Of a stretch of DNA of 64,000 nucleotides, positions 55,171-62,847 are shown in pieces (the first letter of the stretch is position 1; each line of letters begins with the position of its first letter). Both the position numbers and the translations under genes were made by a program. Source of the stretch: an uncultured Mediterraneibacter sp. (lineage in GTDB: Bacteria; Bacillota; Clostridia; Lachnospirales; Lachnospiraceae); NCBI GenBank assembly GCA_944384505.1, contig CALWTQ010000005.1, forward strand, positions 1-64,000. The letters are read 5' to 3'. Below the pieces are notes generated by a model. The model was not told the DNA's origin, did not search any database, and saw only the letters and a program-made list of their open reading frames with translations.

Positions 55171-55888
55171 AAAAAACTTGCTGGAACAGTTTGTTCAGTC
55201 GGTGGCAAAGGATAAGAGGACACTGGAAATGTTCCGCTATCTCGTGAATAATGCCTATATCAGAGTCGTCAATTATCACAATACGAATGACAGGGATATC
55301 CAGCGGATATCGAGGGAAATCAGTTATTTCAGCGAACATTTTGTCCCTGTCAGGGTTCGGGATCTGGATACGTTCTTTGAGACGGGAAAATGGCCTTATG
55401 AGAAGCCGGGGCTGATCCCGGCAGTCTTTGAGGGGTATCGGAGCCATTTCGATATTATGAGGGAGATCCTGGACAGATATCATTTTACCGGATGGTTCTA
55501 TATCCCGGCATTCTTCTCCGAAGTCCCGGCAGAAGAGCAGTATGACTTCTGTATGAATCACCGTCTCAGGACGCGGGGCGAGTACATGTACCCGGACGGC
55601 AGGATCGCGATGAACGGAGAAGAGATCGCCAGACTTTCAGAAAACCATGAGATCTGCTGTCACACGGGAACCCACTATGAGATCACGGAAGAGACGACAG
55701 ATGAAGATATGTACCGGGAGATTGTAGCCTCGAAGAAGAAACTGGAGGAATATACGGGCAGGCCTGTAGACGTCTTCTGCTGGCTGGCAGGAGAAGAATA
55801 TCAGTACAACAAGAAGGCCCAGAAATATCTCCGGATGGCTGGATATAAATATGTGGTAAGTAACCTGAAAATCGAAAAAATAGTATAG
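55163..55888 (+). CDS. short NodB-like protein with altered motif 1 (copy A)
   Basis: 241 residues, cytoplasmic (no signal peptide). Conserved with the other two copies: YIRVVNYHNTN near residue 30, FETGKWPYEKPGLIPAVFEG leading into YRSHFDIMREILD, and HEICCHTGTHYEITEE (HxxxH metal pair). Motif 1 of true deacetylases (TFDDG) is AVFEG here: the catalytic-base Asp is Phe and the metal Asp is Glu. About two thirds of residues match copy B at 56.3 kb by eye. Either it is a non-catalytic or sugar-binding member of the fold, or it does different chemistry. It overlaps the MATE gene. Confidence 0.7.
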   Translation: MDKKNLLEQFVQSVAKDKRTLEMFRYLVNNAYIRVVNYHNTNDRDIQRISREISYFSEHFVPVRVRDLDTFFETGKWPYEKPGLIPAVFEGYRSHFDIMREILDRYHFTGWFYIPAFFSEVPAEEQYDFCMNHRLRTRGEYMYPDGRIAMNGEEIARLSENHEICCHTGTHYEITEETTDEDMYREIVASKKKLEEYTGRPVDVFCWLAGEEYQYNKKAQKYLRMAGYKYVVSNLKIEKIV

Positions 55889-55901
55889 GAGAGAAAACAG
55901 T

Positions 55902-56276
55902 ATGAAAACAATGCAGGATGTGCTTCAGACATTAGTGGATCAGGATCTGGATCAGTACAGGGAAGTGATCGATTACTGTGGTACCAGAGTAACGGCAGAC
56001 GAAGGGATCCCGGCGATCATCGGCCTGGATGACCTGACAGGCTCCTGGGACAAAACCTATGAGGGGGCAAAGGACGATGAGGAACTCCACATGATGATGG
56101 CGGCAGGCGCACTGATCTTTGCGAGCCTATATGAACAGAAAACGAAGGAAGAACTTGGCCATTATCCGGCTATCGCTCCGGCTATGAGCGCTGTGGCAGA
56201 ACGGTTCTTTACGGTAGATGAGAACGGTGATGAAGTGCAGTACAGAGAAGTGGTGAAAGATTTTCTGAAGAAATAA
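55902..56276 (+). CDS. conserved-looking protein of unknown function
   Basis: 124 residues, acidic, no membrane segment or signal, mostly helical by composition (MQDVLQTLVDQDLDQYREVI, DDEELHMMMAAGALIFASLY). I do not recognise the family. It is sandwiched with 13- and 19-base gaps between two NodB-like genes and has a good AGGAG site, so it is a real operon member. The context suggests a partner or regulator of the NodB-like proteins. Confidence 0.75.
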   Translation: MKTMQDVLQTLVDQDLDQYREVIDYCGTRVTADEGIPAIIGLDDLTGSWDKTYEGAKDDEELHMMMAAGALIFASLYEQKTKEELGHYPAIAPAMSAVAERFFTVDENGDEVQYREVVKDFLKK

Positions 56277-56295
56277 GAGTCAGGAGGAACAGGCA

Positions 56296-57018
56296 ATGAA
56301 TCGTTTTGACATGGAAAGCTTTGTGAAGCTGGTCGCAAGGGATAAGCGCACATTTGAGATGCTCCGGTATCTGATCAATAATTCCTATATCAGGGTTGTG
56401 AACTATCATAATACGAATACGTCTAATGCAGAGAGATATGACGCAGAGATAAAGTATTATAAAGAACATTTCGCGCCGGTGCGGATGAAAGACCTGGATA
56501 CCTTTTTCGAGACAGGGAAGTGGCCTTATGAGAAACCGGGGTTGATTCCTGCCATATTCGAAGGATTCCGCAATCACTATGACGTGATGCTCCCGATTCT
56601 CGACAAATATGAGTTTACAGGCTGGTTTTATCTGCCAAGCTTTTTTATGGATGTACCTCTGGAAGAGCAGCTTGCGTTCAGCGAGAAACATGAGCTTGAC
56701 ATCACGGACAGAAATATGTATCCGGACGGCAGGATTGCCATGAACTGGGATGAAGTGAGGGATATCGCTTCCAGGCATGAGATCTGCTGCCACAGTGGAA
56801 CTCATTATGAGATCACAAAGGAGACTCCGGATGAGGATATGTACAGGGAGATCGTAGAGGCCAAGAGGCATCTGGAAGAAAAGATCGGACGAGAGGTACA
56901 GGTGTTCTGCTGGCTGTACGGAGAGGAGTACAATTACAATACAAGAGCGCATAAGTATCTGAAGGAAGCGGGATATAAATATGTCCTCAGTAACCTGAAG
57001 CTTGAGAAGATCAAATAA
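56296..57018 (+). CDS. short NodB-like protein with altered motif 1 (copy B)
   Basis: 240 residues, paralogue of copy A. YIRVVNYHNTN, GLIPAIFEGFRNHYDVMLPI and HEICCHSGTHYEITKE occupy the same places. Motif 1 again reads IFEG in place of FDDG, so the loss of the catalytic-base Asp is shared by both short copies and, with Asp kept at the second site, by the longer copy at 30.6 kb. The two short copies could form a heteromer. AGGAGG lies ahead of the start; the dehydratase gene follows by 13 bases. Confidence 0.7.
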   Translation: MNRFDMESFVKLVARDKRTFEMLRYLINNSYIRVVNYHNTNTSNAERYDAEIKYYKEHFAPVRMKDLDTFFETGKWPYEKPGLIPAIFEGFRNHYDVMLPILDKYEFTGWFYLPSFFMDVPLEEQLAFSEKHELDITDRNMYPDGRIAMNWDEVRDIASRHEICCHSGTHYEITKETPDEDMYREIVEAKRHLEEKIGREVQVFCWLYGEEYNYNTRAHKYLKEAGYKYVLSNLKLEKIK

Positions 57019-57031
57019 CGGGGGTGACGAA

Positions 57032-58708
57032 ATGCGGAGAAGCCAGAAAATCCTCAGAAGGCCGGATTTCAGCTTCAACCGGGCGGTCTACAAATCTATG
57101 GGATTTTCAGACAAAGATCTGGACAAGCCGATCATCGGCGTGGCCAATACCTGGAGTGAACTGGTTCCGGGAAGCTATAACTTAAGAAGCGTTGCGGAGA
57201 GCGTGAAACGGGGGATCTATGCGGCGGGCGGCACGCCTGTGGAATTTGGCGTGATCGGAGCCTGCGACGGCACGGCACAGGGAAATGAAGGGATGCGCTT
57301 CATTCTTCCGTCCCGTGATCTGATCGCTAATGACGTGGAAGTTATGGTTCAGGCCCACCAGCTGGACGGGATCGTGCTGCTGGGTTCCTGCGACAAGATT
57401 GTCCCCGGTCTTCTGATGGCGGCGGCAAGACTGAAGCTGCCGGCGATTTTGCTGCCAGGAGGGCCGATGCAGGGCGGGCCGGTTTTTGATAACAGGGCGT
57501 CAGATCTGACATCCCTCTCAGAGGGATGCGGGATGGTGAAGGCAGGAAAACTTGCGGAAGAGGCTCTCTATGAGATGGAAGACACATGTGGGCCAGGATG
57601 CGGTTCCTGTTCATTCTACGGTACAGCTAATACCATGTGCTGTCTGTCGGAAGCGCTCGGAATGACGCTCCCGACAGGAGCGTTGATTCCGGCAGTGTAT
57701 GCGGAGCGCACAAGGATCGCGTTTGCGACCGGTGAAAAGATCGTTGAATTAGTAGAACAGAATATAACAGCAGATAAAATCATAAACGAAAAATCAATGG
57801 ACAATGCCATCCGGGTGCTCAACGCCACCGGGGGATCTACCAACGGCGTGCTCCATCTCCTCGCGGTTGCCCGGGAGGCAGGACTGTCAAGTCCGGCCAT
57901 TATGGAGAAATTTGAAAAGATCGGAATGGACACTCCGCTGATCGCCAAGGTAAATCCGGCATCGAAGTATAATATGGAAGATTTCTATTTCTCAGGAGGC
58001 ATCCCCCAGGTAATGAAGGAGATCGCACCGCTGCTGAACCTGGATGCGATGACGGTCACAGGGAAGACAGTGGGGGAGAATCTGGATTCCTGGTCCTGCA
58101 GGAACGTAAACAGGGATGTGATTAAGACGATGGAAGAGCCATTTAGCAGGTTCGGGGGGATCGCGGTACTGAAAGGAAATTTATCCCCGGAAGGCTGCAT
58201 TACCAAGCCGTCTGCAATCCGTCCGGAGATGCATTTCTTCAAAGGGAAGGCGAGAGTTTTCAACGGGGAAGAGGAAGCTGAGAAAGCGATCCTGGAAGGC
58301 GGGATTAAAAGAGGCGATGTAGTGGTCATCCGCTATGAAGGTCCGAAAGGCGGTCCGGGGATGAGGGAGATGTACAAGGCGATGAAGTATCTCTATGGGA
58401 TCGGCCTGGCAGAGAGCACGGCGCTGATCACGGACGGAAGATTCTCGGGAACCAATAACGGATGCTTTGTGGGCCATATTTCCCCGGAGGCTGCGGAAGG
58501 AGGGCCCATTGCTCTGATTGAAGACGGGGATGAGATCACGATTGATATCCCGAACCACGAGATTACGCTTCACGTAGAAGAGGGGATACTTGCAAAAAGA
58601 CGAGAAAAATTTCAGGCTCCGAAGCCGAAATATACGAAAGGCTACCTTGCGCTGTACTCGAAAATGGCAGCGTCCGCCAGCCGTGGAGCTGTACTGGAAA
58701 TGGAATGA
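57032..58708 (+). CDS. IlvD/Edd-family dehydratase (probably sugar acid)
   Basis: 558-residue iron-sulfur dehydratase. Cluster and metal residues are in GVIGACDGTAQGNEGMRF, LLGSCDKIVPG and EDTCGPGCGSCSFYGTANTM; the active-site serine region is DGRFSGTNNGCFVGHISPEA. Housekeeping dihydroxyacid dehydratase (IlvD) and sugar-acid dehydratases (xylonate, arabinonate, fuconate) share these motifs. The lack of valine/isoleucine genes and the SDR, FAH hydrolase and MhpE/F neighbours favour a sugar acid giving a 2-keto-3-deoxy acid. The start at 57032 has GGGGGTGA. Confidence 0.85.
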   Translation: MRRSQKILRRPDFSFNRAVYKSMGFSDKDLDKPIIGVANTWSELVPGSYNLRSVAESVKRGIYAAGGTPVEFGVIGACDGTAQGNEGMRFILPSRDLIANDVEVMVQAHQLDGIVLLGSCDKIVPGLLMAAARLKLPAILLPGGPMQGGPVFDNRASDLTSLSEGCGMVKAGKLAEEALYEMEDTCGPGCGSCSFYGTANTMCCLSEALGMTLPTGALIPAVYAERTRIAFATGEKIVELVEQNITADKIINEKSMDNAIRVLNATGGSTNGVLHLLAVAREAGLSSPAIMEKFEKIGMDTPLIAKVNPASKYNMEDFYFSGGIPQVMKEIAPLLNLDAMTVTGKTVGENLDSWSCRNVNRDVIKTMEEPFSRFGGIAVLKGNLSPEGCITKPSAIRPEMHFFKGKARVFNGEEEAEKAILEGGIKRGDVVVIRYEGPKGGPGMREMYKAMKYLYGIGLAESTALITDGRFSGTNNGCFVGHISPEAAEGGPIALIEDGDEITIDIPNHEITLHVEEGILAKRREKFQAPKPKYTKGYLALYSKMAASASRGAVLEME

Positions 58709-58719
58709 TGGAGGATCAT

Positions 58720-59505
58720 ATGGAACTGAGTTATAAAGGAAAAGTGGTTGGAGTCACAGGAGCGGCCGGAACAGCCGGGATCGGATTCGCTATTGCGAGA
58801 AAGTTCCTGGAGAACGGAGCCCGGGTCTTTATCTGTGATCTTAACGAGAAGGCGCTTGCGGAGGCAAAGGCGGCGCTTAAAGATGTGGGAGACGTGGGAA
58901 CCTACAGGACAGACGTCTCCAGTGAGAAAGATGTAAAAGAGCTGTTCGCGTCTGCGCTCCGCGATTATGGGAAAATCGATATCTTTGTGAGTAATGCCGG
59001 GATCTATCCTCAGCTGATGCTCAAAGATATGACGGAAGCACAGTGGGATATGGTGATGAATGTCAATCTGAAATCGGTGTTCCTGTGCGCGAGAGAGGCG
59101 TTTGCGTGCATGAAAGAAAAGGGAGGAGTCCTGATTAACGCGGCGTCCTACGCGTCACTTATGGCCTCCGCGGGAAGCGGCGCATATGCGGCCAGCAAAG
59201 CGGCGGTTTACAGCCTGACAAAGACTCTTGCCGCAGAGTTCGCCCCCTACAACATCCGTGTGAACGGATTCATACCGGGCGTGATCGCGACGGGGATGAC
59301 GCAGGGTGTGATCTCAGAAAAAGGGGAAGAACTGGAGAGCGCGATTGCGCTGCATAAACTGGGTAAACCTGATGATGTTGCTAACGCTGTCGCATTCCTG
59401 GCCTCTGACGCGGCGTCCTACCTTACAGGAACTTTTATTGAAGTCAGCGGCGGCAAGCTGTGTGTGCAGAACCCGGATATGCCGTGGAAGAAAAAGGAGG
59501 AGTGA
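58720..59505 (+). CDS. short-chain dehydrogenase/reductase
   Basis: 261-residue classical SDR. The cofactor motif VGVTGAAGTAGIGFAIA is slightly longer than the usual TGxxxGxG; the Asp in VFICDLNEKAL favours NAD(H). NAG in VSNAGIYPQ, the catalytic Ser in NAASYASLMASAGSGAYAAS and the Tyr-x-x-x-Lys in YAASKAAV are intact. Close to FabG-like sugar-acid dehydrogenases; with the preceding dehydratase it would oxidise a 2-keto-3-deoxy acid at C4. Start chosen at 58720, with GGAGG five bases upstream. Confidence 0.9.
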   Translation: MELSYKGKVVGVTGAAGTAGIGFAIARKFLENGARVFICDLNEKALAEAKAALKDVGDVGTYRTDVSSEKDVKELFASALRDYGKIDIFVSNAGIYPQLMLKDMTEAQWDMVMNVNLKSVFLCAREAFACMKEKGGVLINAASYASLMASAGSGAYAASKAAVYSLTKTLAAEFAPYNIRVNGFIPGVIATGMTQGVISEKGEELESAIALHKLGKPDDVANAVAFLASDAASYLTGTFIEVSGGKLCVQNPDMPWKKKEE

Positions 59506-59510
59506 GAAGA

Positions 59511-60470
59511 ATGGAGAAACTGAAACTGGACATCAAAGCGCTTCAGTCCATGCAGCGCTTTGGAGATGAACTGGAAATTGCCATTCGGAAGATACAAAGT
59601 GAGATCGCGGACTTTGAGGTGATCCGCGACGCGAAGGACTGTATCGGACGCCACTGGTACGGGATGAGATGCAGAGTGAATGGGAAAGAGACGGGCGTCT
59701 CCCTCTATCTCCACATCGGATTAATCTACTTCCCGGCTACAAAGTACGGGTTGATGGTGGAATTGGACGAGCAGAACAATGGCGGCGTCTACCGGGCGGT
59801 TCTGGATCATATCAGAGAGAATCCGGCGTATGTGATTAACAGGGATGAGAAAGAATATTTCAAACTGTTTCTGCCGGATGACAAGTTTGAAGCGATCTCT
59901 GCAAAGGAAGGCACAGAGCAGGTGCAGATGCTCGGCGAGTTCGTCCGAAACGCAGGGGAAGAGATGGTAAAGGCGGCGTCCAAAGAAGGCTTCTCTGTTA
60001 CTTACAGCCAGATGGATGATGCCAGAAATCTGTGTTTCGCCTTCGACAAGGCGCTTACGGAAGCACGCGGGGAGAAGAGCGAAGTCACGGTAAACTATGC
60101 GGACAAGGATAATTTCGGTCAGTATGCTTCCGGATACCGTTACTATCTGAAGGATAAGAACGGCAAGGTTTCTTTCTATGCGTACTTCGGGGCGATCTTC
60201 AGCTACAAAAAGCAGCCCTGCGGGATATTCGCGGAGATCGACTGGTTCAGCAATCAGGAAGAATTTGACAAAGTCTATGAGAACATTGCCGAAAGCAGCT
60301 GGTATGTGCTCAGCACGAAGGAACCCAGGTTCGTCAAATTATTTATGACAGACGAGCTGACAGAGAAGTTTAACCAGGCAGAATATGACGAACAGATCGA
60401 CATCTTAAAAGAATTTGTGAAAAACTGCAATGACAATATGATCAATGCATGGGAAAAAGGAGAAAAATAA
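59511..60470 (+). CDS. unknown protein with two similar halves
   Basis: 319 residues, soluble, no signal. I do not recognise it. It has an internal duplication: residues about 62-160 (SLYLHIGLIYFPATKYGLMV ... EYFKLFLPD ... MLGEFVRNAGEEMVKA) align with about 215-315 (SFYAYFGAIFSYKKQPCGIF ... RFVKLFMTD ... ILKEFVKNCNDNMINA). Each half looks like a beta-rich part followed by two helices. Ribosome site AAGGAGG. It sits five bases after the SDR and one base before the GH4 gene, so it is tightly tied to this pathway and may be a sugar-binding or regulatory protein. Confidence 0.8.
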   Translation: MEKLKLDIKALQSMQRFGDELEIAIRKIQSEIADFEVIRDAKDCIGRHWYGMRCRVNGKETGVSLYLHIGLIYFPATKYGLMVELDEQNNGGVYRAVLDHIRENPAYVINRDEKEYFKLFLPDDKFEAISAKEGTEQVQMLGEFVRNAGEEMVKAASKEGFSVTYSQMDDARNLCFAFDKALTEARGEKSEVTVNYADKDNFGQYASGYRYYLKDKNGKVSFYAYFGAIFSYKKQPCGIFAEIDWFSNQEEFDKVYENIAESSWYVLSTKEPRFVKLFMTDELTEKFNQAEYDEQIDILKEFVKNCNDNMINAWEKGEK

Positions 60471-60471
60471 A

Positions 60472-61845
60472 ATGGCAGACAGAAAGAAGATAGTATTAAT
60501 CGGAGCGGGAAGCGCAGTATTTACAAAAGGACTTGTGGCAGACTTTATTCAGGCGGGATTCGGATCCTGGGAGATCGCGCTGTGTGATATCAATCCGGAG
60601 ATCCTGGAGTCTGTGAGAAAACTGGTACAGAAAATGGTGGATCAGAAGCAGGCGGACATCGTGATCTCGGCGTCTCCGGACCGTAAGGAACTCCTTCCGG
60701 GAGCGGACTTTGTAGTAACTACCATCGCTGTGGGCGGACGCCGCGCGTGGGAGCAGGATGTGAAGATCCCGAGAAAATATGGCATCTATCAGCCGGTAGG
60801 CGACTCCATCATGCCGGGCGGTATTTCCAGGGCGCAGAGAATGATTCCTGCGATGATCGAGATTGCGAAAGACGTAGAACGTCTCTGCCCGGACGCATAT
60901 TTCTTTAACTATTCCAACCCGATGACGGCGATTGTGACTGCTGTGCGCCGCGTGACGAACGTGAAGCTGGTAGGCCTGTGCCACGGCGTAATCTACGGAG
61001 AGAAGTACCTGGCGAAAATGCTCGGCGTTGATGTGAAGAGACTGACTGTGCTCGGAGCCGGACTGAATCACCTGACCTGGCTTTATGATATCCGTGTGGA
61101 CGGAAAAGACGTACGTCAGGATCTCCTTGACATTGTAGCAAAACAGAGAGAAGAGAACGAGAAGAACCCGCATGTGAGAAACTTCTTCAACCCGCAGCTT
61201 GAGGATAAGGAGATTCCCCACTTTATGGACAACCCGTTCTCATGGGAGCTGTTTGAGAGATACGGCGGGATCCCGGCGGTGGTAGACCGTCACGCGGTAG
61301 AGTTCTTCCCGGAGAGATTCCCGAATGGCAGTTACTACGGAGCGACACTTGGAGTAGACGCGTTCCCGATTGACGATGTGATCGCGAGAGGGGAGAAGAC
61401 CTACCAGGATATGCTCAATCAGGGTGAACTGGAAGGCGAGGTTGAGGCAGATCTGTTTAAGCGCGCGGACGGTGAGCATGAGCAGCTTGTAGAGATGATT
61501 AAATCCCTGCTTCTGGATGAGAGAAAAGTATTCTCCGTGAATATCCCGAATGAAGGCGCTGTATCCGGCATTCCGGACGACGCAGTGCTGGAGATCCCGG
61601 GCGTGGCTACGGCGAAAGGATTCAGCTCCATGCACGTGCTCGGATTCGAGGGACCGATGAAGGATATCATTCTGAAACGTCTTCCGTCTGTGGATCTTAC
61701 AGTTGAGGCGGCATTAAAGGGAGACAGAAAGCTCTGGGCAGACGCGATGATGCTGGACGGCGCGGTGACAGACATGGAAACTGCGGAGAAACTGGTAGAA
61801 GATTTCATAAAAGAGCACGGGGACAACCTGCCTCAGTACAAATAG
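60472..61845 (+). CDS. glycoside hydrolase family 4 enzyme, CHG-type (alpha-galacturonidase-like)
   Basis: 457 residues, NAD+ and Mn2+ dependent. IVLIGAGSAVFTKGLVADF, DSIMPGGISRAQRMIP and FFNYSNPMTAIV are family landmarks. The metal ligand Cys170 is followed by His171-Gly172-Val173, and NHLTW holds His200. A Cys-His-Gly signature has been associated with the uronic-acid-acting GH4 enzymes such as LplD, unlike CHEV and CHSV of alpha-glucosidases and alpha-galactosidases. A uronide substrate would fit the sugar-acid enzymes around it. Ribosome site AAAGGAG; follows the two-half protein directly. Confidence 0.88.
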   Translation: MADRKKIVLIGAGSAVFTKGLVADFIQAGFGSWEIALCDINPEILESVRKLVQKMVDQKQADIVISASPDRKELLPGADFVVTTIAVGGRRAWEQDVKIPRKYGIYQPVGDSIMPGGISRAQRMIPAMIEIAKDVERLCPDAYFFNYSNPMTAIVTAVRRVTNVKLVGLCHGVIYGEKYLAKMLGVDVKRLTVLGAGLNHLTWLYDIRVDGKDVRQDLLDIVAKQREENEKNPHVRNFFNPQLEDKEIPHFMDNPFSWELFERYGGIPAVVDRHAVEFFPERFPNGSYYGATLGVDAFPIDDVIARGEKTYQDMLNQGELEGEVEADLFKRADGEHEQLVEMIKSLLLDERKVFSVNIPNEGAVSGIPDDAVLEIPGVATAKGFSSMHVLGFEGPMKDIILKRLPSVDLTVEAALKGDRKLWADAMMLDGAVTDMETAEKLVEDFIKEHGDNLPQYK

Positions 61846-61860
61846 AAAGGGATTGCTGAT

Positions 61861-62844
61861 ATGAACAATAAAGTTTTGATCGTTTCATTTTCATTTGAGC
61901 AGGAACCGGAGGCTTTCCAGGCGCTGAAGGATGGGGGACTTGACCCCGTCCTCCTGGCTGAGAAAGACCGGGAAGGATTTACGGAGGACGATCTTCTGGA
62001 TTACTGGAACAAGATGGAAGAAAAACCGTCCGGGATCCTGATGGGGGCGGACATCCAGCTGGGGAGGAAGTTCGCGGAGGGCGCGGAAGGCCTGAAATAC
62101 ATCTCCCTGAACTGCGCCGGATATGACCACCTCGACCTCCCGGCATTTTGCGGCAAGGGGATTACGGTCTGCAATGTCCCGCGCCAGAATTTTGACGCGG
62201 TAGCGGATCTGGCATGGGGGCTGATCCTGAGTGTGATGCGTAAGATCGTCGAGGGAGACCGGAATATCCGCAGCGGCAAATGGTGCGACGGCGTCGCGAG
62301 AGGAATCGCTGTTTCCAGAAAGACCATGGGAATCATCGGATTTGGAGCTATCGGACAGGCGGTGGCAAAGCGCGGCATCGGGTTTGATATGGATGTGATC
62401 TACAATGACCTCTTTGAAAATCGGGAGGCTTCAGAGAAATATAACGCGAAATTTGTAGACAGAGAGACACTTTTTAAAGAGGCGGATATCATCATTTCCA
62501 CCTGCCCGCTGACGGAAGATACTCATCACCTGATCAACAGAGACAGCATCGCCCTGATGAAAAAGAGCGCGGTGGTCATTAACTCATCCCGGGGAGGGAT
62601 CGTTGACGCGCAGGCAGTGTATGAGGCGGTCCGGGACGGGAAGATCGCGGGAGCCGGGCTGGATGTGTTTGAAGAAGAACCACTGTATGAAAGCCCGCTC
62701 TTCGGGCTGGACAATGTTGTGCTCACGCCCCATATGGGCGGCCTGGCAGACCGGGAGATCCACAATGTGGCCATGCAGTCCGCCTATCATATGGTGAGCC
62801 TGCTGAAAGGTGAGACGACAGGAACAGAATTAAAGGGAGAATAG
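61861..62844 (+). CDS. D-isomer-specific 2-hydroxyacid dehydrogenase
   Basis: 327-residue NAD(P)H oxidoreductase. The nucleotide-binding motif GIIGFGAIGQAVAKRG is followed by the catalytic Arg in VINSSRGGIVDAQAVYEAVR, the Glu in the segment before LDVFEEEPLYE and the His in VVLTPHMGGLAD. Close relatives reduce pyruvate, glyoxylate or hydroxypyruvate. In this cluster it could reduce a two- or three-carbon oxo-acid product. It is 15 bases after GH4 and 3 before the SIS gene. Confidence 0.92.
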   Translation: MNNKVLIVSFSFEQEPEAFQALKDGGLDPVLLAEKDREGFTEDDLLDYWNKMEEKPSGILMGADIQLGRKFAEGAEGLKYISLNCAGYDHLDLPAFCGKGITVCNVPRQNFDAVADLAWGLILSVMRKIVEGDRNIRSGKWCDGVARGIAVSRKTMGIIGFGAIGQAVAKRGIGFDMDVIYNDLFENREASEKYNAKFVDRETLFKEADIIISTCPLTEDTHHLINRDSIALMKKSAVVINSSRGGIVDAQAVYEAVRDGKIAGAGLDVFEEEPLYESPLFGLDNVVLTPHMGGLADREIHNVAMQSAYHMVSLLKGETTGTELKGE

Positions 62845-62847
62845 CTT

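Noticed and set aside
57032..58708. Housekeeping ilvD for branched-chain amino acids
   Set aside because: Motifs cannot exclude it, but no other ilv/leu genes are near and all neighbours are sugar-acid or aldolase genes, so a sugar-acid dehydratase is preferred.
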